From Photorhabdus sp. CRCIA-P01 (lineage in GTDB: Bacteria > Pseudomonadota > Gammaproteobacteria > Enterobacterales > Enterobacteriaceae), in NCBI RefSeq assembly GCF_003545805.1, contig NZ_NMQR01000003.1, positions 124,001-188,000 of the forward strand: DNA of 64,000 nucleotides, read 5' to 3'. How positions within the stretch are numbered: the stretch's first letter is position 1; each line of letters begins with the position of its first letter. This document shows positions 16,452 through 25,950 of the stretch, piece after piece. Under the pieces are notes generated by a model, which searched no databases, was not told where the DNA came from, and saw nothing but the letters and a program-made list of their open reading frames with translations. The position numbers and the translations under genes were made by a program.

Positions 16452-18155
16452 ATGTCAAAAATAATCCAGACAGATTCTTTTAGTGAACAGTCTTATGAGA
16501 TAGATAATTTCAATCCATCAACTGAAACGATAAATTTTAGTTACACATCGGGAAGAGCCGCATTACCAGTCTATAATAAATATGATACCCGAAATAAACC
16601 TAAAGTTTTTGGTTATTATACAGATTGGTCGCAATATGACGGTAGATTACAAGGAAATCAAGATCCCATTCGTCGAGGTAGAGGAATAGATTTACAGCAC
16701 CTTTTAGATAATCCTTTTGCTTATGATAAATTAGTTATTGGTTTCTGTGGAATATTAGGTGATGAGGGCGAAAAAAAGCAGCAAATTAAAGAGCAAGCGC
16801 CATTATTTGCCCGCACCAATAATGGAGAAGTGACATTCACAGATGCTTGGGGAGATTGCCAATCTTATCAGAATTGTACTTATTCTGGTTGGCAAGATAT
16901 CCAAATGCCAAGGGATTTTGATCAATCTAAAAGTATGGGCGTATTAGGCGGATTGGCTAAAGTTCAACAAGCTGCAAAAGAGCAAGGCCATGACCTTATT
17001 ATGTCATTTAGTGTTGGTGGTTGGACCATGAGTAATGGCTTTTATAATATGGTCAGAGACGAAACACTAAAATCCTATTTCTGTTCGAGTCTTGTTGATA
17101 TATTCCAACGTTTCCCTATGTTTACCGAAATTGATATTGATTGGGAGTATCCCGGCGTTGCTGGAAATGAAGGTAACATGTATGCGCCAGACGATGGCGA
17201 TTATTATGTTAGTTTAATTAAAGATTTAACTGCTGCTTTTAAAGAAGCAGGGCGTTCAGATATAAAAATAAGTATTGCTTGTTCGGCGGTACCCGAGAAA
17301 ATGGAAAAATCAAAAATACCTGAATTACTGCAAGTTGGACTATATGGTATTAACGTTATGACCTATGATTTCTTTGGTACTCCGTGGGCTGAAAAGTTGT
17401 TACATCACACCAATCTCCGTAATTATCCTGGTGGTGAGAATAGTGTAGAAAAGGCGGTTGAATATTTATTGAATCTTGGTGTGCCTGCATCTGCCATTAA
17501 TATTGGTTACACCGGCTATTCACGCAATGCTAGAAATACGGTTATTGATAGTGATTCTCCATTATCCGGCAGTTATGATCCTGGCTATGTCCCGAAAAAA
17601 GATCCGAAGATTACCACAACCGGTTCGTTTGAATCAGGGACAACGGAATGGTACGACACGATATATAATTATCTGGATTTGGAAGAAAATAGGGGAAGAA
17701 ATAATTTTGACTTATATACCGATGAAATAGCAGACGCTGATTATCTCTATAATAAGGATAGTAAGTTGTTTATTTCTCTTGATACCCCTCGTTCCGTTAA
17801 AGTTAAAGCACAATATGCACTAGAAAAGAATCTTGGGGGAATATTTACATGGACCGCAGATCAGGATCGTGGTTTGTTGGTCAATGCGGCTAGGGAAGGG
17901 CTTGGTTGTGAGTTAATCACGAAAAAAATAGACATGACGCCATTCTACTTTAAGGGTGTTAATGTTGAACCGGTTGATCCCGTTAATCCAGATACAGGGA
18001 GTGATTACCCTATCTGGGATGCAAATAAGGCATATAATGCCGGCGATAGAGTGAGTTGGAATAATCAAAATTGGGAAGCTAAATGGTGGAATAGGGGCAC
18101 CGTGCCAGATGGTGCAGGAACATCTGATACTTATCCTTGGGTAAAAATTGCATAA
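16452..18155 (+). CDS. GH18 chitinase with C-terminal chitin-binding module
   Basis: 567 residues. GH18 barrel from about residue 50 (KPKVFGYYTDWSQYDGR), the SFSVGGW strand, and the catalytic DxxDxDxE as EIDIDWEYPG (D228, D230, E232). After the barrel, residues about 515-567 form a CBM5/12-type module (YPIWDANKAYNAGDRVSWNN, then NWEAKWW and YPWVKIA). It has no Sec signal, unlike most secreted chitinases, but like chitinases released by the specialised lysis or Tc-complex routes of this group. It is divergent from stlA. It would degrade insect or fungal chitin. Confidence 0.9.
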   Translation: MSKIIQTDSFSEQSYEIDNFNPSTETINFSYTSGRAALPVYNKYDTRNKPKVFGYYTDWSQYDGRLQGNQDPIRRGRGIDLQHLLDNPFAYDKLVIGFCGILGDEGEKKQQIKEQAPLFARTNNGEVTFTDAWGDCQSYQNCTYSGWQDIQMPRDFDQSKSMGVLGGLAKVQQAAKEQGHDLIMSFSVGGWTMSNGFYNMVRDETLKSYFCSSLVDIFQRFPMFTEIDIDWEYPGVAGNEGNMYAPDDGDYYVSLIKDLTAAFKEAGRSDIKISIACSAVPEKMEKSKIPELLQVGLYGINVMTYDFFGTPWAEKLLHHTNLRNYPGGENSVEKAVEYLLNLGVPASAINIGYTGYSRNARNTVIDSDSPLSGSYDPGYVPKKDPKITTTGSFESGTTEWYDTIYNYLDLEENRGRNNFDLYTDEIADADYLYNKDSKLFISLDTPRSVKVKAQYALEKNLGGIFTWTADQDRGLLVNAAREGLGCELITKKIDMTPFYFKGVNVEPVDPVNPDTGSDYPIWDANKAYNAGDRVSWNNQNWEAKWWNRGTVPDGAGTSDTYPWVKIA

Positions 18156-18171
18156 TTAATTAAGCCAACAA

Positions 18172-18212
18172 GCCACCAGTATAATATCTGTACTGGTGGC
18201 GGATTGTTTTTG
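18172..18212 (+). terminator. Terminator of the chitinase gene
   Basis: Perfect 10-bp stem gccaccagta / tactggtggc followed by ggattgtttttgt, 17 bp after the chitinase stop. Confidence 0.85.
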
Positions 18213-18274
18213 TAATAAGTGTATCTAGAGTAGTGGTATGGAATTCGTTCAGGTATGACAATTTACTCGGAATA

Positions 18275-18583
18275 TTAACGTCGATGTTGATAACCTTGAT
18301 ATGTATTTTTTCTTCTTATGCTTAAATGCCGTTGCTTTAATGGTGGTATTGAAAAATGTATTACAGCGTTTTGAGCGCTGCGCAGTGAAATTCCAACGAT
18401 CTCATTAGCATATGCGCGCATTTGTTGTTCATAATCTGAAATTGCCTTGACTAACTCTTCCTGCCCGGACGCTACACCGGCAAGCTTCCGCGTGAGTAAA
18501 AGTGCGTCTCGCAGCGCTGTGTTCGCTCCTGCGCCTGCCATTGGTGTCATGTTATGGATTGCATCCCCAAGTAATGGTTGCTG
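18275..18583 (-). pseudogene. FAD-dependent monooxygenase, C-terminal remnant
   Basis: The minus-strand translation begins after an in-frame stop with PLLGDAIHNMTPMAGAGANT, the GD motif that binds the FAD ribityl chain in PHBH-fold monooxygenases, and runs about 95 residues to a stop at 18275. The N-terminal 250 or more residues with the GxGxxG fold are missing and are not found upstream. Confidence 0.7.
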
Positions 18584-18689
18584 TTAATGTGGATGCATTT
18601 TTGAATCGATCAATTCAATGATGAATATTTTCTTCAATCTCAAGATTTATTTTTAAATGAACACTAAACTTTAGTCAAATGAGTATCAG

Positions 18690-18719
18690 GCCAGAAACGT
18701 CTACTTTCGAGTTTCTGGC
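18690..18719. terminator. Hairpin downstream of the lactonase gene
   Basis: 9-bp perfect stem gccagaaac / gtttctggc with a 12-base loop, 24 bp after the lactonase stop. T-rich only on the plus side. Confidence 0.45.
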
Positions 18720-18742
18720 TATTTTGGATTGACGAATTAGAG

Positions 18743-19534
18743 TTAATCGTAATATTCCGGCGCCTTACGGAATGTTGGCCAGGCATCTGGATCGTGCCCG
18801 GTTACCACGATTGCATTTGTACGTTTGGCTAGATGCCGTAGTTTTTGCACCGAACGTACGGTTTCAATAGTAGAGGTGAGAAATCCGGGTAATGCTCGTT
18901 CTTCCCAGTGGTCGAGGGTATAAGCGGCATCAATCGTTAACAGCAGGCTGCCACTGTTCGGCAGGGTGACCAGTAGTGATTGGTGTCCTGGCGAATGCCC
19001 CGGAGTAAATACCGTTTTTAAAGTGCCATCTCCGTAAACATCAAACATGTCATTGCGTTCCCCATCGAGAAATTCCCACTTTAGTTCTGGGCGATCAAAA
19101 TCCCTGCGGATGTAGCCACCAGCAGAAAACCAATCCGGGGTGTAGGCGTATTCATATTCACGTTGCTGTACGATATGTGTTGCGTTAGGGAAGCGTCCTA
19201 TTGCACCTGTGTGATCGAGATGAAGATGGGATTGCACCACATAGCGGATATCTGCGGGATCGATACCCAACTTTTTCACTTGAGCTACACAACCTTCATC
19301 TTCACGCATCACCGGCCAGTAGGCTTTGGTGATAGTTCCCCAGTAGCCTTTGGGGTCAGTTGCGGTTTCAACTGCATTACCACCGTCAATTAGCGTATGA
19401 CCTTTAGGATGAGTCAGTAAAAAAAATGGAATCGGAATTTCATAATCGGCGCCGTTGCCTTGATTCATCTTGATGTAGTGAACCTTACATTTGATGGTTC
19501 CGGTTTGCAGCATATACAGGCGAATGTCTGACAT
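18743..19534 (-). CDS. N-acyl-homoserine lactonase, AttM/AiiB type
   Basis: 263-residue metallo-beta-lactamase-fold protein. Zinc motif SHLHLDH (H103, H105, D107, H108), then TPGHSPGHQ, TIDAAYTLDHWEE and the last ligand in VTGHDPDAW. It matches Agrobacterium AttM/AiiB nearly end to end (LYMLQ.GT.KCKVH..KMNQGNGADYEIP at the start). That enzyme opens the lactone ring of AHL signals and also gamma-butyrolactone. No signal peptide; cytoplasmic. It is not visibly in an operon. The target is inferred, not shown. Confidence 0.85.
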   Translation of the reverse strand: MSDIRLYMLQTGTIKCKVHYIKMNQGNGADYEIPIPFFLLTHPKGHTLIDGGNAVETATDPKGYWGTITKAYWPVMREDEGCVAQVKKLGIDPADIRYVVQSHLHLDHTGAIGRFPNATHIVQQREYEYAYTPDWFSAGGYIRRDFDRPELKWEFLDGERNDMFDVYGDGTLKTVFTPGHSPGHQSLLVTLPNSGSLLLTIDAAYTLDHWEERALPGFLTSTIETVRSVQKLRHLAKRTNAIVVTGHDPDAWPTFRKAPEYYD

Positions 19535-19722
19535 AGTGTTAACCTTTTGATTGGATTTGCAGGTAAGGCCGGATCGTGGATGCTAACATATGCCCCAAGT
19601 TGATTTTATCGACATCAAGTTTTATATGGGGAGGTCCGTGAGGCTAATGTTCGCTTCCATTGGCACTGGTGGCACTCGGCGCGTTACTGGCGCTTTCCAA
19701 TGTAACCATAACCTCGTGTTTT

Positions 19723-20694
19723 CTAATCCGCTAAATCGGCATAACCTCTAATACCAAATTTTGATTTGGCTGATTTCACAGCATCTAAAACTGCGGTAGC
19801 CATGACCTCCGCCGCAAGCATACCAACAATATTCACCGATGAATCCACACCACCTGTTGTCGCTGCAAAAATAGTATCCCCGTCACTCATGGTATGAACG
19901 GGGTATATTGTCCTCGCAAGGCCATCATGAGCCATCTGGGAAACTTTTTTCATCTGACTTTTATTCATATTGGCGTTACAACAGATTATGCCAATGGTCG
20001 TATTTGTCCCCTGAGTGAAATTATTATCTTTATCATTTTTTAAAACGTAGGAAATGAGATCGATAAGATGACCATTTTCATCACATGCACCCGCAACAGT
20101 TTTACCATTTTTAGGGTCTCTGATTTCACCGACAGCATTTACAACAACCATTGCGCCAATTGTCAGTCCCCCGGGTAATTTAACCGATGCGGTTCCAAGT
20201 CCACCTTTCATGGCTTTGTTAAAACCAGCCATCTTACCTATAGTGGCCCCGGCACCTGCGCCAATATTTCCCGATGGAAAAGGGTTTACAGAAGCGTTTT
20301 GTGCTGCAAGATAGCCCATTTTAGCGTCAGGACGAACAGCAGGATCGCCAAAATTTAGATCAAAAATTATTGCGGCAGGAACGATAGGTACGACAGCGAC
20401 ACCGGTATCAAAACCTTTTTTTCTTTCTTCAAGATAGCGCATGACGCCAGAGGCGGAATCTAATCCAAAAGCACTGCCTCCACTTAGTACCACTGCGTTG
20501 ACTTTCTGAACCGTGTTAATCGGATCTAAAAGCTCGGTTTCCCTTGTTCCCGGTGCAGAACCTCTGACATCAACGCCACAAACAGCTCCGTCGTCGAAAA
20601 TAATTATGCTACAACCGGTTTGCTCCAGTTCATCTTCAGCATGTCCAACCTTAATACCCGCTACATCCAGGATTGTTCCATTTGTCTTATACAT
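19723..20694 (-). CDS. P1 (DmpA-like) peptidase, cytoplasmic
   Basis: 323 residues from ATG 20694, with AAGGTG nine bases upstream; a GTG start would lie in that site. The P1-family core is present: VAGIKVGHAED, GVDVRGSAPGTRE, VVLSGGSAFGLDSASGV, GNIGAGAGATIGK and GGLGTASVKL, the last carrying the self-cleavage/nucleophile region. Members are N-terminal nucleophile aminopeptidases acting on D-amino or beta-peptides. No signal peptide, in contrast to the periplasmic paralogue at 36-37 kb. It lies 140 bp after the hydroxyproline genes on the same strand and may or may not belong to that unit. Confidence 0.8.
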   Translation of the reverse strand: MYKTNGTILDVAGIKVGHAEDELEQTGCSIIIFDDGAVCGVDVRGSAPGTRETELLDPINTVQKVNAVVLSGGSAFGLDSASGVMRYLEERKKGFDTGVAVVPIVPAAIIFDLNFGDPAVRPDAKMGYLAAQNASVNPFPSGNIGAGAGATIGKMAGFNKAMKGGLGTASVKLPGGLTIGAMVVVNAVGEIRDPKNGKTVAGACDENGHLIDLISYVLKNDKDNNFTQGTNTTIGIICCNANMNKSQMKKVSQMAHDGLARTIYPVHTMSDGDTIFAATTGGVDSSVNIVGMLAAEVMATAVLDAVKSAKSKFGIRGYADLAD

Positions 20695-20846
20695 AAATGT
20701 CCACACCTTAATCTTTAAAGTAACTCATTACAGGTTTTAATGATTTTCGACGTGAATCATAGCAAAGGTGACCAAACAAACTGTGATTTTTAGCAAAAAC
20801 TCAGTTTGATAAATAAAAGGGGATATTTATCTATCAGTCAGAAAAA

Positions 20847-22151
20847 TTAATTTTTCCCATTCTTGAAAGGGGGGATCTCTGCTGCCAGCGTTTCGAGACT
20901 AACAGGAGATAGTGGAATGCGAGGGGATGGTATTGCCCAATGTTTGATATCGTGGAGAATGGCAGAACAGATTTTTCCCTGACAAGCCCCCATACCGCAC
21001 CGTGTCGCCATTTTTGCACTATTCCAATCCTGAAATGGTTCAAGCTCGTTTAAACGTACGTCTTCACAACGGCAGATCAATGTATCGGGTGGAAGTGCCC
21101 GTGCTATCTCTTCATTCAATTTAAACGTCTGTGCTACCGCTGTTGCAAAATGCTGCCATTTTACTCGTTTTTGCCGCCATTTTTCAGCTAAGGCGCATTT
21201 ACCACTTGCGGCAAAACCGGCAATAAATCCTTCACAAAGCGCAAGCTCACTGCCACCAATACCTGTGCATTCTCCCGCTGCATATACACCGGGTGTAGTA
21301 GTCTGTTGCCACGCATCTACCTGAATATTTCCTTGTTCATCCAGTAAGCAACCAAGCAACTGTGCCAATTCCGTATTGGGCCTTAAACCAAAACCGCAAG
21401 CTAAACGCGTACAGGATAATTTCTGCTTCTGCCCTTTATTGCTGATATACACGCCAGTCAACTTGCCTTCCACCGAGGTTTCCACTCCCAACACCATACT
21501 GTTTTTGTAATAATTTCTAAGTGGCATGAGAGTGATGGCTTGATGCAACTTGTCTGGCCAGCGGAGCAGTTGCAAACCAAACGAAAATAAGCGGTACAAA
21601 GGCGCTTGTTCAATGATACCAACCACGTTCCCTCCCGCTTTTTTTACCGTCTCCGCAACCGCGAGCAAAAGGGGACCACTACCGGCGATAACAACACGCT
21701 CACCTATTATGGGAAGACCATTTTTTATCAGTGCTTGTAATCCTCCTGCCCCTGTGACACCCGGTAATGTCCATCCAGGAATGGGAAGTAATTTTTCTTT
21801 GGCTCCAGTACAAAGAATGATGCGTTGGTAGTGAACCATTCGGTGCTTACCTACCGTTTCAACAATCACACATTGGCTGTCTACTGCAATCACTTTACAA
21901 CCCGGTAAATAGACCAAGGCATCTTCTGATAGTACCGATAAATAACGTTTCGCCATCGGTGGTGATGTATGAGGTGATGTATGAAATGGCCCTTGACGCC
22001 AAATTTGTCCGCCTGCTCTGGGATTGTCATCAATCAGGATAACGGATTGTTGCCCTTGTACAGCAGCCTGTGCGGTAGCCAATCCCGCCGGTCCTGCGCC
22101 AACCACTAGCACATCACAGCGCAATACCGTAGCAGAAGATGATGTTGCCAT
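20847..22151 (-). CDS. D-hydroxyproline dehydrogenase, FAD/NAD-type subunit (HcnB/OoxA-like)
   Basis: 434 residues. N-terminal dinucleotide fold DVLVVGAGPAGLATAQAA (residues 9-27), a second Rossmann motif VIAGSGPLLLAVAETV, and a Cys-rich C-terminus (CRCEDV near 344, GMGACQGKIC near 383) of the BFD-like kind found in heteromeric opine and hydrogen-cyanide synthase B subunits. It lies 2 bp after the [2Fe-2S] subunit gene. With the next two genes it forms a three-subunit membrane-linked dehydrogenase. The epimerase upstream makes cis-4-hydroxy-D-proline the likely substrate; homologues acting on opines or glycine are the alternative. Confidence 0.8.
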   Translation of the reverse strand: MATSSSATVLRCDVLVVGAGPAGLATAQAAVQGQQSVILIDDNPRAGGQIWRQGPFHTSPHTSPPMAKRYLSVLSEDALVYLPGCKVIAVDSQCVIVETVGKHRMVHYQRIILCTGAKEKLLPIPGWTLPGVTGAGGLQALIKNGLPIIGERVVIAGSGPLLLAVAETVKKAGGNVVGIIEQAPLYRLFSFGLQLLRWPDKLHQAITLMPLRNYYKNSMVLGVETSVEGKLTGVYISNKGQKQKLSCTRLACGFGLRPNTELAQLLGCLLDEQGNIQVDAWQQTTTPGVYAAGECTGIGGSELALCEGFIAGFAASGKCALAEKWRQKRVKWQHFATAVAQTFKLNEEIARALPPDTLICRCEDVRLNELEPFQDWNSAKMATRCGMGACQGKICSAILHDIKHWAIPSPRIPLSPVSLETLAAEIPPFKNGKN

Positions 22152-22153
22152 GT

Positions 22154-22408
22154 TCAGATCCTCTCGACTTTCATACCCATTTCACAAACTGTCTGGCATG
22201 CTACACGGCGGCGACCATTGATCATCAAACGGCATTCCTGGCAGATCCCCATCCCACAAAAAGGCACTCTCAATTGATGTGATACAGATATACGGCAATG
22301 CTCATCACCGGTATAAGCTAGCGCCGCCGCAACAGTAATCCCCGTAGGAACTGTGATCAGCTCGTCATCAATAAACAGAGCAATAAAGGGTGGTTTTTTG
22401 CGTGTCAT
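22154..22408 (-). CDS. D-hydroxyproline dehydrogenase, [2Fe-2S] subunit (HcnA-like)
   Basis: 84-residue ferredoxin-like protein. The cluster ligands are in PFCGMGICQECRLMINGRRR followed by VACQ, i.e. C-x4-C-x2-C with a fourth Cys 11 residues on. It overlaps the stop of the upstream oxidase subunit gene by 4 bp (ATGA). Small Fe-S subunits of this size go with the HcnB- and HcnC-like subunits on either side. Confidence 0.85.
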   Translation of the reverse strand: MTRKKPPFIALFIDDELITVPTGITVAAALAYTGDEHCRISVSHQLRVPFCGMGICQECRLMINGRRRVACQTVCEMGMKVERI

Positions 22409-23526
22409 GGCAACCTCTGACAGGCCATGGCAGTGAAACGTGCAGGTTGGTAAGGCAATGGATCAATCTCCGTTTTTCTATTCAGCATCAATGCGGAGAT
22501 GATTTTGGCACTGCCCGGAGCGGTCGTCACACCTAATCCTTCATGGCCTACGGCCAGCCATAGCCATTCATAAGCAGGATGTTGCCCCAATAGCGGTAAA
22601 CCATCGGGAGTCGCGGCACGAAAGCCAGACCAGCACCGTAAAATATTCATCTGACCAAGCTGAGGTAAAAAATAAAGTGTGCGCTGGAGCATAGAACGGA
22701 GTAGGGCGAAATCGATAGTGTGTTTTTCATTATGGAATTGGCGTGAAGAGCCGATTAGAAGCTGACCTGTCGGGCGGGCCTGAACGTTAAAAGCGATTGA
22801 TGTGCCATCTGAGGCATGTGTACTGGCGCTATATCCTAATTCCACCAATTGATGTGTGATGCAGGTAGGGTAACGATCGGTAATCGCCAATTGTCCTTTT
22901 TTAGGGACAATCGGTAATTCAGGTAACAGATGTGTGCTCCACAACCCATTTGCTAGCAATATTCTCGGTGCACAATATTTCTTTCCATCACGTAGCACAA
23001 CGGTCTGAGGCTCCAAGGTATGCACTTGGCCTTTAATAAACCGAATCTTACAGCTAGTAAGAAACCAGTGTACGACATTCGGTGCATAGACAATCCCATC
23101 CCCAGGAACACACAAACCACCGGCAATCCCACTCTTCACCATGGGTTCCATCTGGTGAATCTGTGTTGCTGTCATCGGAGTATTCTCAATTCCATAGGAG
23201 GTAAGACGTGCGCTTTTTTCCTCAGCCAGTTCCATTTCATCCTCTGCATCCGCCAGCCAAAGTGTGCCACACCCACGCCATGCACAATTTTCTGGCATAT
23301 GTGAGGTAAATGTTCGCCATATATTTAATGAGTAACTACTCAGTGCCAATTCAGCGGGGTTATCGTCCATACACACGAGATGCCCCATTCCTGCCTGTGT
23401 TGCCCCTTTACCACCATCATCAATCACCGCAACTCTCAAACCGTCCTGTACCAACTGATAAGCACATGCGGCTCCAACGATGCCGGCGCCAACGATAATG
23501 ACATCCGATATTTGGCGAGGAGTCAT
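22405..23526 (-). CDS. D-hydroxyproline dehydrogenase, DAO-type FAD subunit (HcnC-like)
   Basis: 373 residues of the D-amino-acid-oxidase/glycine-oxidase fold. FAD motif [18 protein letters not shown] (residues 8-25), then TQAGMGHLV. The C-terminal half contains [18 protein letters not shown] and [15 protein letters not shown], typical of this family. It is probably the subunit that oxidises the imino-acid substrate to delta1-pyrroline-4-hydroxy-2-carboxylate. Start ATG overlaps the epimerase stop by 4 bp. Confidence 0.85.
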   Translation of the reverse strand: MTPRQISDVIIVGAGIVGAACAYQLVQDGLRVAVIDDGGKGATQAGMGHLVCMDDNPAELALSSYSLNIWRTFTSHMPENCAWRGCGTLWLADAEDEMELAEEKSARLTSYGIENTPMTATQIHQMEPMVKSGIAGGLCVPGDGIVYAPNVVHWFLTSCKIRFIKGQVHTLEPQTVVLRDGKKYCAPRILLANGLWSTHLLPELPIVPKKGQLAITDRYPTCITHQLVELGYSASTHASDGTSIAFNVQARPTGQLLIGSSRQFHNEKHTIDFALLRSMLQRTLYFLPQLGQMNILRCWSGFRAATPDGLPLLGQHPAYEWLWLAVGHEGLGVTTAPGSAKIISALMLNRKTEIDPLPYQPARFTAMACQRLP

Positions 23527-24473
23527 ACATTGATCCCCCAGACAAAAGGATCGCTTTTGGCAATGATTAATTTATTATCACCGTAAACATGCGCGGTTCC
23601 CCGGATCACTGGGGCAATTTTCTGACCAACCCACTGATATTGGGCTTCAAAAACACTACCAATAATGCTGGATTGGCGCCAAATGTCACCCGGCTGCAAT
23701 TTTCCATCCGCCGCCAAACAGGCTAACTTAGCACTTGTTCCCGTGCCACACGGTGAACGGTCATAGGTTTTCCCCGGACATAACACAAAATTGCGACTAT
23801 CAGCATCGTTATCAGGAGCGAACAATTCAATATGGTCGATACACTCACCATTTTCGCCAGTGATCCCCGCTTGTTCCAGTGCTTGCCTAACTGCCCAACT
23901 GTATTGTGTGAGTTCATCGATATGGAAAGGGGTTAGCAACAGGTCATGCTGACCGATCAGAAAAAACCAATTTCCGCCCCAGGCAATATCTCCATTAACA
24001 TCACCCACACCTGGCACGTTCACGGTGACATTTTGCTGATAACGATAAGAGGGGACATTATAAACAGACACTGCTCCATCTTTATGGAGTACCGCCTCTA
24101 CAATCCCAACAGGCGTCTCAATTTTATATTTGCTGGGGGTCAACCAGCCCAGATGAGAGAGCGAAGCAATAAGGCCCATAGTGCCGTGGCCGCACATGCC
24201 TAAATACCCCGCGTTATTAAAGAAGATCACTCCCATATCGGCGTCAGGTACAGTAGGCGGACATAAAAGCGCACCTACCAACACATCATTCCCTTTGGGC
24301 TCAAGAATGAGAGCTTTGCGCCAGTGATCAAATTCGGCTTCAAAACGTTGACGCTGTTTGGCAATGGTTCCTTTGCCAAGAGATGGAAATCCCTCGATTA
24401 CTGTGCGGGTGGGTTCTCCACCTGTGTGTGAATCAATGACACGAACAATCTGATAATCATGCTTATCTGCCAT
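23523..24473 (-). CDS. 4-hydroxyproline 2-epimerase
   Basis: 316 residues from ATG 24473; the longer frame would begin at TTG. Proline racemase family with both catalytic cysteines: C94 in GMCGHGTMG and C242 in [11 protein letters not shown]. Retention of the second Cys marks an epimerase, not a trans-3-hydroxyproline dehydratase, which has Thr there. It converts trans-4-hydroxy-L-proline to cis-4-hydroxy-D-proline. First gene of a tight four-gene minus-strand operon feeding the adjacent dehydrogenase. Confidence 0.9.
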   Translation of the reverse strand: MADKHDYQIVRVIDSHTGGEPTRTVIEGFPSLGKGTIAKQRQRFEAEFDHWRKALILEPKGNDVLVGALLCPPTVPDADMGVIFFNNAGYLGMCGHGTMGLIASLSHLGWLTPSKYKIETPVGIVEAVLHKDGAVSVYNVPSYRYQQNVTVNVPGVGDVNGDIAWGGNWFFLIGQHDLLLTPFHIDELTQYSWAVRQALEQAGITGENGECIDHIELFAPDNDADSRNFVLCPGKTYDRSPCGTGTSAKLACLAADGKLQPGDIWRQSSIIGSVFEAQYQWVGQKIAPVIRGTAHVYGDNKLIIAKSDPFVWGINV

Positions 24474-24877
24474 AAAACCACCCAATTAACGTATTGTTAA
24501 TAAAGGGTGGCAGAGTATTTTATTTTCTGCTTGATGAATTTCATCCCGCAATATGCTGAAATCAGCACAATGAAAAAATCACTGAATTATCATAGAGGCA
24601 CTCCAATAAAATAAAGATAATAAAGAGAAAAATTATAAATAAACCTGATGATGATTTCTGTTTTTACCAGAAAAACAATTTATAAATTAATCTATAAAAT
24701 CAAATAGATAAATAAGAGTGGTCGGAATAAGTTTCTGTGACAATTATCACATCAACACAAAATAGCTCTTTTGTATATTGCTAATATGTCGAATCTGATA
24801 TTTATCTTTTTAATCAAGGTAAATAACTAAACACGAGTCAAAAATCCTATTTTAATGGTAATAGACTGGAGATATCG
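24474..24877. other. Divergent promoter region of the hydroxyproline island
   Basis: 400 bp, A+T-rich, between the epimerase operon and the AraC-type regulator gene. It must hold both promoters. It contains caataaaataaagataat (near 24604), which partly resembles the 15-base direct repeats found upstream of the deaminase gene, but the match is loose. Confidence 0.45.
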
Positions 24878-25714
24878 ATGATGAATATATACCAGAACAA
24901 TGAAAAAAATGGCATTGGCACCAATGGTCATGATGCTTGTAATGTTGAGTTTTTATCGGCACTGTGTAGTGGATTAGTTAATCACAAACCCAATAACCTA
25001 CAAGATATTCTCAATGCGGTTGCCTTAATTACACCATTGCTAAATGCGATTCCTAGCGTGGTTTTCTTTATCAAAGATATCAAAGCACGTTATCTCATTG
25101 CGAACCTTACGCTAGCCACACGCTGCGGATTTAAGTCGATCTCTTCGTTACTCGGTAAAACCTCTTCTGAAATCTTTCCTGCTCAGATGGGCAGTTGTTA
25201 CATCGAACAGGATTTACGTGTATTACATCAAGGGGTAATTATCCAAAACCAACTGGAACTCCATTTTTATCATGGACGCAAAGCAGGTTGGTGTATGACA
25301 TATAAATTGCCATTGTATAATCAACATAATCAAGTTATTGGTATGGCTGGAATTTCTCATGATCTGATGGAAGTTAAGGAAAATCACCCGGTGTACCAAA
25401 AGCTGGCTATCGTTGATGATTATATTCGTGAAAATTTTAATCGAACCATTCGTCTCGAAGAGCTAACTCATTTAACACGTCTCTCGGTTGCTCAATTGGA
25501 ACGTTACTGTAAACGTATCTTTCACCTGACGCCCCGGCAGATGATCCACAAAATTAGAATTGAAAAAGCGTCTGAATTGCTGGCTACGGAATTACCTATC
25601 ACAGATGTCGCCTTGCAATGTGGTTATACGGATCACAGCGCATTTACTCGGCAATTTAAGGCGTCAACTGGACTCACTCCCAGTGATTTTCGTCAGTCAA
25701 TCGGGCTGGCGTAA
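24878..25714 (+). CDS. PAS-AraC transcriptional regulator of the hydroxyproline island
   Basis: 278 residues. A PAS-like sensor spans about residues 55-170 (IPSVVFFIKDIKARYLIANL, then GMAGISHDLME). The AraC/XylS double HTH spans residues 178-276 (DYIRENFNRTIRLEELTHLT, then IRIEKASELL and DVALQCGYTDHSAFTRQFK). ATG 24878 follows ggagat. It lies between the two divergent arms of the catabolic genes, the expected place for their activator. The ligand is presumably hydroxyproline or a product, by inference. Confidence 0.85.
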   Translation: MMNIYQNNEKNGIGTNGHDACNVEFLSALCSGLVNHKPNNLQDILNAVALITPLLNAIPSVVFFIKDIKARYLIANLTLATRCGFKSISSLLGKTSSEIFPAQMGSCYIEQDLRVLHQGVIIQNQLELHFYHGRKAGWCMTYKLPLYNQHNQVIGMAGISHDLMEVKENHPVYQKLAIVDDYIRENFNRTIRLEELTHLTRLSVAQLERYCKRIFHLTPRQMIHKIRIEKASELLATELPITDVALQCGYTDHSAFTRQFKASTGLTPSDFRQSIGLA

Positions 25715-25862
25715 TTTGCCTTTTTACTCATACTTCCGTTCAGCTTTAAGTTTGCCATTCCTATTATGCTAATTTCGTCATTGTTCACTGCGAAAAGTGA
25801 CAAGCTTCTCTGTAGTGAAATAGCCATCATTCAAGCAAAACCAATGAGTCACATTTTATTAG

Positions 25863-25898
25863 CAAAATAAAAACAATGATTAACAAAATAAAAACAAT
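25863..25898 (+). promoter_or_regulatory. Direct repeats, candidate AraC-regulator site
   Basis: The 15-mer caaaataaaaacaat occurs exactly at 25863-25877 and 25884-25898. The 21-bp offset, two helical turns, is the geometry of AraC-family binding sites. It lies 53 bp before the deaminase start. Confidence 0.5.
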
Positions 25899-25950
25899 TC
25901 GCATTTTAAATATCAAGTAAATAAATCAATGACAATCAAAGGATGAGACT

